Shown: positions 7,708 to 14,920, counted from the stretch's first letter. The stretch is DNA of 15,467 nucleotides from Alphaproteobacteria bacterium (GCA_015228695.1 JADGDA010000035.1:1-15467); one strand, 5' to 3'. Made by a program: numbers and translations. Notes: generated from the letters alone by a model not told the origin.

Positions 7708-9642
7708 ATGAGCGAGCCTTCACCCCCCCTCGACGAAATCGGCGCGATCTACGGCCGTTTCCTGGCCGCGAGGTCGGAGAATCCCGCCGGCCTCCATCTG
7801 GCGGGAACCATCGCCCACCGGGGCGGACGCCTGGACGAGGCGGTGGAGGCCTACGGCAGGGCGTTGGCGCTGAATCCGGGTCTGGCCGCCGTCCACGTCG
7901 ATCTGGGCAATGCGCTCCGCGAACTGGGGCGCCTTGGCGAGGCGGAGGCGAGCTACCGCCGAGCCTTGGAGATAGATCCGGGATTTACGAATGCCCACGC
8001 GAACTTGGGAAACGTTCTTTATGATTTAGGTCATCTTGAGGAGGCGGAGGCGAGCTACCTCCGCGCCCTCGGCCTCGCCCCGGACGTCGCCTCCCTCCAT
8101 TCGGCCCTGGGCGACGTCCTGCGCGAGCAGGGCCGGGTGGAGGAGGCCGAGGAGCGCCACCGGCGGGCGCTGAGCCTCGATCCCGGATTCGCCCCGGCCC
8201 ATGCCGGCCTGGGCAACGATCTGTGCGAGAGGGGGCTGCTGGACGAGGCGCTGGCGTCTCTGAGCCGGGCCCTGGAGATCGCTCCCGACGACGCCTCGGC
8301 CCTCGGCAACCTGGGCAAGGTCTACAACGCCATCGGCATGTTGGCGGAGGCGGAGGCGAGCTATCGGCGGTCGTTGTCGCTCCGTCCCGGAGACGCCTGG
8401 ACCCACTCCAATCTTCTTCTGACGATGATGGTGATGCCGAGGTTCGGGGGGGCGGAGATTTTTGAGCAGGCGGCGCGGTTCGGGGAGCGGTTCGAGGACG
8501 GGGGCCGCCGCCTCTCCTTCGGCAACGATCCCGATCCGGAACGGCGGCTGCGGGTGGGGTATCTGTCGCCGTCGCTGACCGACCATGTGCTGACCAACGA
8601 TCTGGAGCCGGTGCTGCGGGGGCACCGGCGCGACCGGGTCTCGGTGCACGTCTACGCCCATGTCCAGCGGCCGACGGCGACGACGTGGCGTCTCAAGGAG
8701 GCATGCGACGCCTGGACGTTCGTCCATGGCCTGTCCGACGCGGAGGTGGCGGCGCGGATCGAGGCGGACGGCATCGACATCCTGGTCGATCCGATGGGGC
8801 ACTGGGCGGGGAACCGTCTGGCGGTGTTCGCGCGCAAGCCGGCTCCGGTCCAGGTGTCCTATCTGTGCCAGGGGCTGACGAGCGGGCTTTCGGCGATGGA
8901 TTACGCCATCGGCGACCGCTGGCTGAACGAAGGCGGAGCGATGCAGGCGTTCGCGCGGGAGCGGGTGATCGAGCTGGACGGGGGGTTCGAGGTGACCCGT
9001 GTCGATCACGACACCCCCATCGGCGCGCCTCCGTCGGCGGCGGCGGGGTTCGTCACCTTCGGCAGCTTCAACAACCCGACCAAGATTTCCGACGCGACCC
9101 TGCGGTTGTGGGGAAAGGTGCTGGAGCGGTGTCCGGCGGCCCGGCTTCTGATCAAGGGGCGGCTGATGGACCGTCCGGAGAGCCGGGCGCACCTGCTCCG
9201 GCGTCTGGAGGAGCACGGGATCGCGGCCGGGCGGGTGGACCTTTACGGCTTCGTCGCGGCCTCCGACCACATGGCGTGGCACAACCGGGTGGACATCGTT
9301 CTCGACACGCTGCCGTTCTGCGGCGGGCGGACCACGGTGGAGGCCCTGTGGATGGGGGTTCCGGTGGTGACCCGGATCGGGGAGACGCTGGTGGGGCGGT
9401 ACGGCTACAGCCATCTGTCCCGGATCGGGGCCCCCGAACTGGCGGCCCGGGACGACGCGGCCTTCGTGGAGACCGCCGTTTCCCTGGCCGGCGATCCGGA
9501 GCGCCTGCGCCATTACCGGCAAACCCTGCGCGGCCTCATGCGCGCCTCTCCCCTCCTCGACGCCGAACGCCACGTCGCCGAGTTGGAGGACGCCTACCGC
9601 CTCATGTGGCGCGCATGGTGCGGCGGGGCTACTCGCCGGTAA
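7708..9642 (+). CDS. TPR protein with O-GlcNAc-transferase-like (GT41, SPINDLY type) domain
   Basis: It is a 644-residue soluble protein. Residues about 26-235 hold six tetratricopeptide repeats of 34 residues (for example AVHVDLGNALRELGRLGEAE). From about 278 to the end lies a GT41 catalytic region: GYLSPSLTDH with the family's histidine near 293, DILVDPMGHWAGNRL, the FARKPAPVQVSYL strand, TFGSFNNPTKIS, LLIKGR and TLPFCGGRTTVEALWMGVPVVT. These match OGT/SPINDLY motifs, where UDP-GlcNAc or GDP-fucose is moved to Ser/Thr or other protein acceptors; the acceptor here is unknown. ATG 7708 lacks a good ribosome binding site; TTG 7678 with GGAG at 7667-7670 is a real alternative (10 more residues). 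Its 3' end overlaps the convergent CNB-TPR gene by 14 nt. Confidence 0.9.
   Translation: MSEPSPPLDEIGAIYGRFLAARSENPAGLHLAGTIAHRGGRLDEAVEAYGRALALNPGLAAVHVDLGNALRELGRLGEAEASYRRALEIDPGFTNAHANLGNVLYDLGHLEEAEASYLRALGLAPDVASLHSALGDVLREQGRVEEAEERHRRALSLDPGFAPAHAGLGNDLCERGLLDEALASLSRALEIAPDDASALGNLGKVYNAIGMLAEAEASYRRSLSLRPGDAWTHSNLLLTMMVMPRFGGAEIFEQAARFGERFEDGGRRLSFGNDPDPERRLRVGYLSPSLTDHVLTNDLEPVLRGHRRDRVSVHVYAHVQRPTATTWRLKEACDAWTFVHGLSDAEVAARIEADGIDILVDPMGHWAGNRLAVFARKPAPVQVSYLCQGLTSGLSAMDYAIGDRWLNEGGAMQAFARERVIELDGGFEVTRVDHDTPIGAPPSAAAGFVTFGSFNNPTKISDATLRLWGKVLERCPAARLLIKGRLMDRPESRAHLLRRLEEHGIAAGRVDLYGFVAASDHMAWHNRVDIVLDTLPFCGGRTTVEALWMGVPVVTRIGETLVGRYGYSHLSRIGAPELAARDDAAFVETAVSLAGDPERLRHYRQTLRGLMRASPLLDAERHVAELEDAYRLMWRAWCGGATRR
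7939..8364 (+). repeat. Phased near-identical copies inside TPR-coding DNA
   Basis: The 18-nt word GAGGCGGAGGCGAGCTAC occurs at 7939-7956 and 8041-8058, exactly 102 nt apart (one 34-residue TPR), and again with one change at 8347-8364, three units (306 nt) further. It encodes the EAEASY(R/L) helix of the repeats. Identity at the DNA level, not just at the protein level, points to recent unit duplication or gene conversion within the array. Confidence 0.75.
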
Positions 9643-11470
9643 GGGGCGGAGCGTCCTCGGGGGTTCCGTCGTCCGCCCAGACCGGCTGAACCACCCGCCG
9701 CCGGCTTTGGGACTGGTACAGCTCGGACGCGCGGGCGAGGTTCTTTTCGGCGACGCTGGCGAGTTTCGTCGCCCCCTGGATTTCGTAGATGCCGAGCGCG
9801 CCCCGGAACGCCTCGGCGGCCTGACGGGCATGGTCCGAATTCTTGCTGTGTCGTGCGAGCAGAAACAGCGCCGATCCCATGTTGTTTTGGGTCGCCGCCC
9901 ACAGCAGGGGCGCCACATCCTGGGTTCTGACCTCGCAGGCGACCCGGCAGGCCTCCACCGCCCGCTCCAGGGCGTTCGGACTTTTCACATGCTCCCCGTA
10001 GACCTGAAGGGCCTGGGCGAGGTTGTTCATGATTTCCGCCCACCGGAAGGGTTCGTCGGCGCGGGTGATCACCTGGAGGGCGCCCTGGAAGGCGGCAAGG
10101 GACTCCCGCAGGGGCTCGTTGCGTCCGGTCTTCAGGTCGAGCCGGTAGAGGAGCACGCCCAGACGGTTCTGGATCAGGGCCCACTCGCGCGGGGAATCCT
10201 CGCGGGTGATCGACTGGCAGGCCGCGCGGTAGGTGTCGGCGGCCCGCTCCAGCAGATCGGGATCGCCGAAGCGTTCCCCGGCGGCCTGGAGCGAAAGCCC
10301 GAGCTGACGCTGGACCAGCCCCAGGGTGCGGCTGACCTGCTCGGTCAGGAAGCGGATCGCCCGCCGGTAATTTTCGATCGCGGCGTGGTAGAGGTCCGGC
10401 CCCTGATCCATGTTCCCGGCAGCGGCATTGGCGTTGGCGTAGGCGATGTACACCGTCGCCTGCTCGCCGGCGGACATGAAGCCGCGGCTGCTTTCGACCA
10501 CCGCCGCCGCCTGCGCCACCTCCGTCGCCAGGGCGGAGCGGAGGGCGGTGACATGGGCCTCGGTGCGGGGCTCCAGGGCCGCCAGGACCGAGGCCCGGAG
10601 CAGATTGATCCACCCCTCCTCGAACTCGAACGGCAGGTCGAGGGGAATTTCGGGCGAAAAGGCTCCGGCCCGGTCATCGTTGACCTGGGGGAGAAAGCGG
10701 AGTTCGAGCAGGCGGCCGTCCGGGTCGACCTCGCCCCAGATCAACAGGTCGCCGTTGTTCTTGGCGAGCAGCTTCCGCCCCTGGTCGATCGCCGCCGGAA
10801 GCTGTTCACCGGCGGGAATTCCGTCCACGGTGCCGGGGGCCGGGACGTAGGCGTTGACCGGGCGCGCCACGCAGGATGGAAGAGCCTCCAGCGCCGCCTG
10901 AATCTTCTTGACGGTCAGTCCGCCCTCGTAATCGCCGAAGATGTTGGCCAGCAGAATCACCAGGGGACCGGCATTTTCCTTGGGAAGCGGCTGGGACGGA
11001 CTGGGGGAGCGCGTCTTGACCAGCCCGAACAGGCGCCGGAGCAGGCCTCCGCTGGAAGCTTTCCGGCCCTCCGCCTTGGGCTGGGAGGGGAGGGGAAGGG
11101 ACTCGCCGGCCTTTCCCTCCACGCCGCCCAACTGGGCCAGCATCATGTCGGCGGCCCTCAGACGGTCGATCAGCTTGCGCAGGACCTTGAGCTGCATGCC
11201 CGGCTTCGTTTCCAGGTCATGGAGAAATTCACTGCGGGGAATGATCTCGACTTCAAGATCGGTCGCGGCAAGGGCGGTCGCGCTGCGGGGGGTCTTGTCG
11301 AGGACGCCCATCTCCCCGAACATTTCGCCCTTGCCCAGGGTGGCGAGGACGACCATCCCGCGCGGCCCCATCTTGCACAGTTCGACTTCGCCGGATTGGA
11401 CGACGTAAACGGTCAGGCTGATTTCGCCTTCCCGGAAAACGATCTCGCCCGCCTGAAAGGTTCTCTTCAT
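9629..11470 (-). CDS. Cyclic nucleotide-binding domain protein with C-terminal TPR-like repeats
   Basis: A 613-residue protein without signal peptide or membrane segment. Residues 1-115 form a CNB (CAP/PKA regulatory-like) domain: GEIVFREGE, then the phosphate-binding cassette FGEMGVLDKTPRSATALA with the key Glu53 and Arg62 that normally contact cNMP ribose and phosphate. No helix-turn-helix follows, so it is not a CRP-type regulator. A Ser/Pro-rich linker (115-165) leads to an alpha/beta segment (168-262) of unknown family, then helical repeats from about 300 to 590, with TPR-like units such as WAEIMNNLAQALQVYG and WAATQNNMGSALFLL. It starts 13 nt after the mamZ stop on the same strand and is likely the third gene of that operon, in the place where ftsZ-like is usual. 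Probable role: cNMP-responsive scaffold (inference). Not a named magnetosome protein as far as can be recognised. Confidence 0.88.
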   Translation of the reverse strand: MKRTFQAGEIVFREGEISLTVYVVQSGEVELCKMGPRGMVVLATLGKGEMFGEMGVLDKTPRSATALAATDLEVEIIPRSEFLHDLETKPGMQLKVLRKLIDRLRAADMMLAQLGGVEGKAGESLPLPSQPKAEGRKASSGGLLRRLFGLVKTRSPSPSQPLPKENAGPLVILLANIFGDYEGGLTVKKIQAALEALPSCVARPVNAYVPAPGTVDGIPAGEQLPAAIDQGRKLLAKNNGDLLIWGEVDPDGRLLELRFLPQVNDDRAGAFSPEIPLDLPFEFEEGWINLLRASVLAALEPRTEAHVTALRSALATEVAQAAAVVESSRGFMSAGEQATVYIAYANANAAAGNMDQGPDLYHAAIENYRRAIRFLTEQVSRTLGLVQRQLGLSLQAAGERFGDPDLLERAADTYRAACQSITREDSPREWALIQNRLGVLLYRLDLKTGRNEPLRESLAAFQGALQVITRADEPFRWAEIMNNLAQALQVYGEHVKSPNALERAVEACRVACEVRTQDVAPLLWAATQNNMGSALFLLARHSKNSDHARQAAEAFRGALGIYEIQGATKLASVAEKNLARASELYQSQSRRRVVQPVWADDGTPEDAPPLTGE

Positions 11471-11483
11471 CGCCCCCGCCCCC

Positions 11484-13376
11484 TCAACCCGGCGCCTTCT
11501 TCCGCCAGCCGGCCACGCGGTAGGCCAGCAACGCGGCGATGATCACCGCGTAGACATAGGGCTCGCCGTTCTCGTGGTTGGCCGCGAAAATGAAGTGAAG
11601 GGCCGCCAGGATGCCGATGGCGTAGACCGCCTGATGCAGCTTCTTCCACCGTTTGCCGCCCAGGCGCCGGATCTGCCGGTCGGTGGAGGTCACAGCCAAT
11701 GCCGTCATCGGAATGAACGCCAGGATGCCGAGGAGGATGAAGGGTCTCTTGACGATATCGCCCAGCATGTCATGGACGTTGAAGGCCCATTCGAGAGCCG
11801 GATAGGCAATGACGTGCATCAGGGCGTAGAAGAAGGCGTACAGCCCGATCATCCGCCGGTACCTAGCCAAGACCTTGATTCCGGTCAATTCCTGAACCGG
11901 CCGGATGGCCAGGGAGATGAGCAGGAAGGTGATGGCCCAGTCGCCCAGGTAACGGTTGATGAACCCGACCGGGGCTTCCGCCAGGGAACCGTTGGTGATG
12001 TAGCCGCCGGTCAGAACCCGCCCGATCAGCCAGACGAAGGGCAGGGCGGCGGTCATGAACACCAGCGGCTTCCAGTCGATCTTGCGTCCGCCCGTCAGGC
12101 TGTGCGTGGCCGTCTCGTTGATCCCGTTCAGCAGCAGCCAGCCGGCGTAGAGAGTGACCAGGAACTTTCCCGTCGCCATCAGCAGGAACGGGGCGCGCGG
12201 CCCGGCGGCATCGAAATAATAGCCGCTGCTCTGCACCATCATGATGATCCCGACCCCTCCGATCAGGTACACCGTGCCCAGCATGGAGCCGAGGATGCGC
12301 TTGGGGGAGATGTCCACCGTCAGAACGTTCAAGGTGACGGTGCAACCGGCGTGGCCGACCCCGATCAGCAGCAGCGGGAGGGCCACAAACCCATTGAAGG
12401 GATTGGCGAACATCCCCAGGACCCCGTATCCCATGCCGGCCAGGGACAGGCTGGCCCCGATGGCCGATATCCGGCTGTGGCGCTCGATGACGACCTTCCA
12501 GAACGGAATCGCCACCAGAACCGCGAATCCGAGCAGGCCGATCATGACGGCGGCGTGGGCGGCGGCGGCGGTGCGGGTCATTCCCAGAAGATCGGAGACG
12601 GAAATGCACCACAACGAGAAAAACAGGCTGGTAATGACGACGTCGGCCCGGGTGTAGAAGGCCGCCACTAGGGCGAGCTGCATTCTCGGATCGCGGCTGA
12701 CCAGGGCCCAGACCTTGCGCAGGAGATGCTCGTCACCCTGGAGTCGGGGGGCGACGTCGGTCAGCATCCTGCGGGCCATGAAGAATCCGAAGATGCCTAC
12801 CAGGAGGGGCAGAGTCAGAATGACCGCGATTCCGCCGGGCTGCTTGGCGATCTGAATGACGATGGCGGCAAGGACGGTGCCTCCGAACACCGTCATCAGG
12901 ACGATGTTCCGGATCAGCCGGGGGCGGTTCCCGAATTCCGAGGCGTCGCCAACCAGGGTCGCCAACTGCAACTGCGCGGTTTCGGCGCCGCTGGTGATCA
13001 GGGCTCTCACGAGGTAGAACAGCACCAGCGCCCCGGCGCCGAGGGTCGGGGCGGTGTCCAGGCTGACCAGGGACAGGAACGCGCCGAAACAGACGGCCAA
13101 AAAGGCGATGGCGATGACGGGGACGCGGCCGATACGGTCGGATGTCAGCCCGGCCAGACCGACCGCGATGATGGAAATGATTTCCGCCACCACCTGCACG
13201 TCGGCATTGATGGAGCCCTCCTTTTCGAAGGCGATCCCGAACACCGTGTCCAGCAGCAGGGGCTGGATACCGACGATCAGGGCCGCGACCAGCGCTCCGG
13301 CCGCCCCCAGCAGATAAATGGCGTTCCACTGGGCGGGGACGAAGGCCCGTCCCGGGCCGTCATCTTTCCTCGACAT
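11484..13376 (-). CDS. mamZ: Magnetosome protein MamZ: MFS transporter fused to ferric-reductase-like domain
   Basis: A 630-residue integral membrane protein. Residues about 15-420 are an MFS-type bundle with the loop motif GLTSDRIGR (76-84) between the second and third helices. Residues about 440-620 are a second membrane domain of the YedZ/MsrQ ferric-reductase-like family with candidate heme ligands His521 (ALMHVIAY), His581 (KKLHQAVY) and His594 (AALHFIF). The MFS plus ferric-reductase fusion is diagnostic for MamZ, known from magnetotactic alphaproteobacteria to act with MamX in iron transport or redox control for magnetite formation. The length and domain order match. ATG 13376 has a GGGAGGGG ribosome binding site and overlaps the end of mamX by 17 nt, implying coupled translation. 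MamH, the related MFS protein, lacks the reductase part, so MamZ is preferred. Confidence 0.94.
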   Translation of the reverse strand: MSRKDDGPGRAFVPAQWNAIYLLGAAGALVAALIVGIQPLLLDTVFGIAFEKEGSINADVQVVAEIISIIAVGLAGLTSDRIGRVPVIAIAFLAVCFGAFLSLVSLDTAPTLGAGALVLFYLVRALITSGAETAQLQLATLVGDASEFGNRPRLIRNIVLMTVFGGTVLAAIVIQIAKQPGGIAVILTLPLLVGIFGFFMARRMLTDVAPRLQGDEHLLRKVWALVSRDPRMQLALVAAFYTRADVVITSLFFSLWCISVSDLLGMTRTAAAAHAAVMIGLLGFAVLVAIPFWKVVIERHSRISAIGASLSLAGMGYGVLGMFANPFNGFVALPLLLIGVGHAGCTVTLNVLTVDISPKRILGSMLGTVYLIGGVGIIMMVQSSGYYFDAAGPRAPFLLMATGKFLVTLYAGWLLLNGINETATHSLTGGRKIDWKPLVFMTAALPFVWLIGRVLTGGYITNGSLAEAPVGFINRYLGDWAITFLLISLAIRPVQELTGIKVLARYRRMIGLYAFFYALMHVIAYPALEWAFNVHDMLGDIVKRPFILLGILAFIPMTALAVTSTDRQIRRLGGKRWKKLHQAVYAIGILAALHFIFAANHENGEPYVYAVIIAALLAYRVAGWRKKAPG

Positions 13377-14193
13377 CCGCCCCTCCCGCCTGTTCCCACA
13401 TGCCGGTGAGGTGGTTGTCGCGCAGGGGGCAAAGTTCTCCGTTCACCACCAGATTCTTGCCGTAGGCCAGCGACGTCGGCGTGTCGGCCGGATCGCGGTA
13501 CGCGGTCCCCTTGATGAACATTCCGGTGCGGACGTGGCACCCCCCGGCCCGCAGATAGACCCACGGCGCCAGATCGATCCATCTGGGAGGATTGATGCCG
13601 CCGTCGACCAGAACGTACACGTCCCCCCAGGCGGCCCGCTTTCCCGTGACGGCGACTCGGGAGACCCTGCCCTGAAAGCGGAAGGGGAGGAAACGTTCGT
13701 GGGCCTCGGGATCAAGGACGGCGGGGGAGGGAACCGGAGGATTGGCGACCGCAACCGGCAACGCGACCGTCAGCGCCCGTGGCGCGGCCAATGCCTGAGG
13801 GGGGGGAGGGGGAGCCGTCTTCGCTAGGCCCGTTCCCTTCGGCAGGCCCTTTCCCTTCGGCAAAATGGTGTGGCAGGAGGCGCAGGCCATGTCTTTTCTT
13901 TGGTCGAGATGGGGCGAGGGCGCGCCCTGGATGATCGGAAACAGCCCCCTGGTCTGTCCGGCGGCCATCTTCATCGGCACGACGGCATGACAACTGGAGC
14001 AAACCATGGCCTCGCGCCCGTCCTGGTGCGGGGCCGGCGCTCCGGAAACGATGGGGGGGGCGATGTCGTAGGTGTGATCGTTCCAGGGATCGCTGTCGAA
14101 AACGGAGGTCAGGAACAATCCAAGGCCGAAGGCGACGCCCAAAGCCATGATCCACGCGGCGGAGTCATGGAAGACGGCGCCCAGGTCTTTCAT
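13360..14193 (-). CDS. mamX: Magnetosome protein MamX: magnetochrome c-type heme protein
   Basis: A 277-residue protein with one N-terminal membrane anchor (about 13-31) and two magnetochrome (MCR) heme motifs: PPIVSGAPAPH...CSSCH (CxxCH at 65-69) and PIIQGAPSPH...CASCH (CxxCH at 104-108), each preceded by the family's (P)IxxGAPxPH element. A Pro/Ala-rich linker (about 118-163) leads to a conserved C-terminal domain (170-260) with strands resembling an OB fold (WGDVYVLVDGG, IDLAPWVYLRAGGC). Paired MCR motifs occur only in magnetosome proteins such as MamE, MamP, MamT and MamX; the size, absence of PDZ or protease domains and linkage to mamZ identify MamX. Hemes would face the periplasm or magnetosome lumen. 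ATG 14193 has no strong ribosome binding site. mamY is not upstream; a peroxiredoxin is. Confidence 0.93.
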   Translation of the reverse strand: MKDLGAVFHDSAAWIMALGVAFGLGLFLTSVFDSDPWNDHTYDIAPPIVSGAPAPHQDGREAMVCSSCHAVVPMKMAAGQTRGLFPIIQGAPSPHLDQRKDMACASCHTILPKGKGLPKGTGLAKTAPPPPPQALAAPRALTVALPVAVANPPVPSPAVLDPEAHERFLPFRFQGRVSRVAVTGKRAAWGDVYVLVDGGINPPRWIDLAPWVYLRAGGCHVRTGMFIKGTAYRDPADTPTSLAYGKNLVVNGELCPLRDNHLTGMWEQAGGADVEER

Positions 14194-14250
14194 TCGGCAG
14201 CCGCAGCGTCATGGGCGCGGCGAGAAAGGGCGATGGTTCGCATGGGCAGA

Positions 14251-14279
14251 GCTATACCGTCGGCGGGCGGCGTTTGCAA
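14251..14279 (-). promoter_or_regulatory. Candidate sigma-70 promoter of the mamX-mamZ operon
   Basis: On the minus strand TTGCAA (14279-14274) and TATAGC (14256-14251) are separated by exactly 17 nt; each has four of six matches to the consensus boxes. The predicted start, near 14244, gives a leader of about 50 nt before the mamX ATG. It lies between the peroxiredoxin terminator and mamX, consistent with independent transcription of the operon. Confidence 0.5.
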
Positions 14280-14302
14280 CGTTCCCAGCAAGATGGGGAA
14301 CG
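14280..14302. promoter_or_regulatory. Inverted repeat abutting the mamX -35 box
   Basis: CGTTCCC (14280-14286) and GGGAACG (14296-14302) form a perfect 7-bp inverted repeat with a 9-nt spacer. Its edge touches the candidate mamX -35 box, and its centre lies at about -47 from the predicted start, where an activator dimer would bind. It could alternatively be a second hairpin after the peroxiredoxin gene. Confidence 0.4.
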
Positions 14303-14307
14303 AAGGG

Positions 14308-14337
14308 CCAGGGCCGGCAAAGGGAGGCCGGCCCTGG
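14308..14337 (-). terminator. Hairpin terminator after the peroxiredoxin gene
   Basis: CCAGGGCCGGC (14308-14318) and GCCGGCCCTGG (14327-14337) make a perfect 11-bp GC-rich stem with an 8-nt loop, beginning 10 nt after the peroxiredoxin stop. The downstream minus-strand sequence is only mildly T-rich (CCCTTCGTTCC), so termination may be imperfect, but position and stem strength favour a terminator. Confidence 0.7.
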
Positions 14338-14347
14338 AATTCAAGGA

Positions 14348-14830
14348 TCAAATCTCGCCGAGAATGACCTCGCAGGCCGCGCCCGACAGTTCGAGCGGGT
14401 TGTCCTGGACGTGCAGCTTGGTCACCTTGCCGTCCTCGACGACCATCGAGAAGCGGTGGCAGCGGGTGGACATGCCGAAGCCGGAGGCGTCGAGGTCAAG
14501 ACCCATGGCCTTGGTCAGCTCGGCATTGCCATCGGCCAACAGGCGGACCTTGCCGTGGGCGTTCTGCGAATCGCCCCAGGTCTTCATCACGAAGGGATCG
14601 TTGACCGCCATGCAGACGATCGCGTCCACGCCCTTGTCGGCAAGCTGCTTCGCCTTTTTGACGTAACCGGGGAGGTGCTGCTCCGAGCAGACCGGGGTGA
14701 AGGCGCCGGGAATGCCGAACATGACGACCTTCTTGCCCTTGAACACGGAATCGGTGGACACCTGATCGATGCCCGAATCCGTCAGTTCCTGGAAATTCGC
14801 GGAAGGAATCTTGTCTCCAACTTTAATCAT
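14348..14830 (-). CDS. Peroxiredoxin, Prx5 type (AhpC/TSA superfamily)
   Basis: A 160-residue thiol peroxidase reducing hydrogen peroxide, alkyl hydroperoxides or peroxynitrite, predicted cytosolic. The active-site segment GAFTPVCSEQHLPGY carries Thr45 and the peroxidatic Cys48 (P-x-x-x-T-x-x-C), and the conserved arginine is R123 in STRCHRFS. Length and the SGFGMSTRC region match the Prx5/hybrid group. Additional cysteines at 73, 124 and 153 exist; whether one acts as resolving cysteine cannot be told. ATG 14830 is preceded by GAGGGTAGC, a usable ribosome binding site. The gene reads towards mamX but is separated by a strong hairpin and 154 nt, so it probably forms its own unit. An oxidant-defence enzyme beside iron-redox genes is plausible context but not proof of a magnetosome role. 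Confidence 0.94.
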   Translation of the reverse strand: MIKVGDKIPSANFQELTDSGIDQVSTDSVFKGKKVVMFGIPGAFTPVCSEQHLPGYVKKAKQLADKGVDAIVCMAVNDPFVMKTWGDSQNAHGKVRLLADGNAELTKAMGLDLDASGFGMSTRCHRFSMVVEDGKVTKLHVQDNPLELSGAACEVILGEI

Positions 14831-14920
14831 CTTTTGCTACCCTCGATTGACGAGTTAGAGTGAAAGCACGTCTTTGGTGCGCGGCATCACCGCGCCGTCG
14901 CTTGATTTCAGGACCCGCGC

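Noticed and set aside
8026..9918. A 630-codon minus-strand frame opposite the GT41 gene
   Set aside because: Arg/Pro/His-rich, crosses the end of two real genes and has no motif.
9707..11542. A 611-codon open frame on the plus strand opposite the CNB-TPR gene
   Set aside because: Gly/Leu/Gln-rich shadow of a GC-rich gene; the minus-strand frame has a clear CNB domain and repeats.
11574..12671. Plus-strand frame opposite mamZ
   Set aside because: Gln/Asp/Gly-rich low-complexity translation, antisense to a clear membrane protein.
11484..13376. Assignment as MamH or an ordinary MFS transporter
   Set aside because: The C-terminal ferric-reductase-like domain with conserved histidines is present, as in MamZ and not in MamH.
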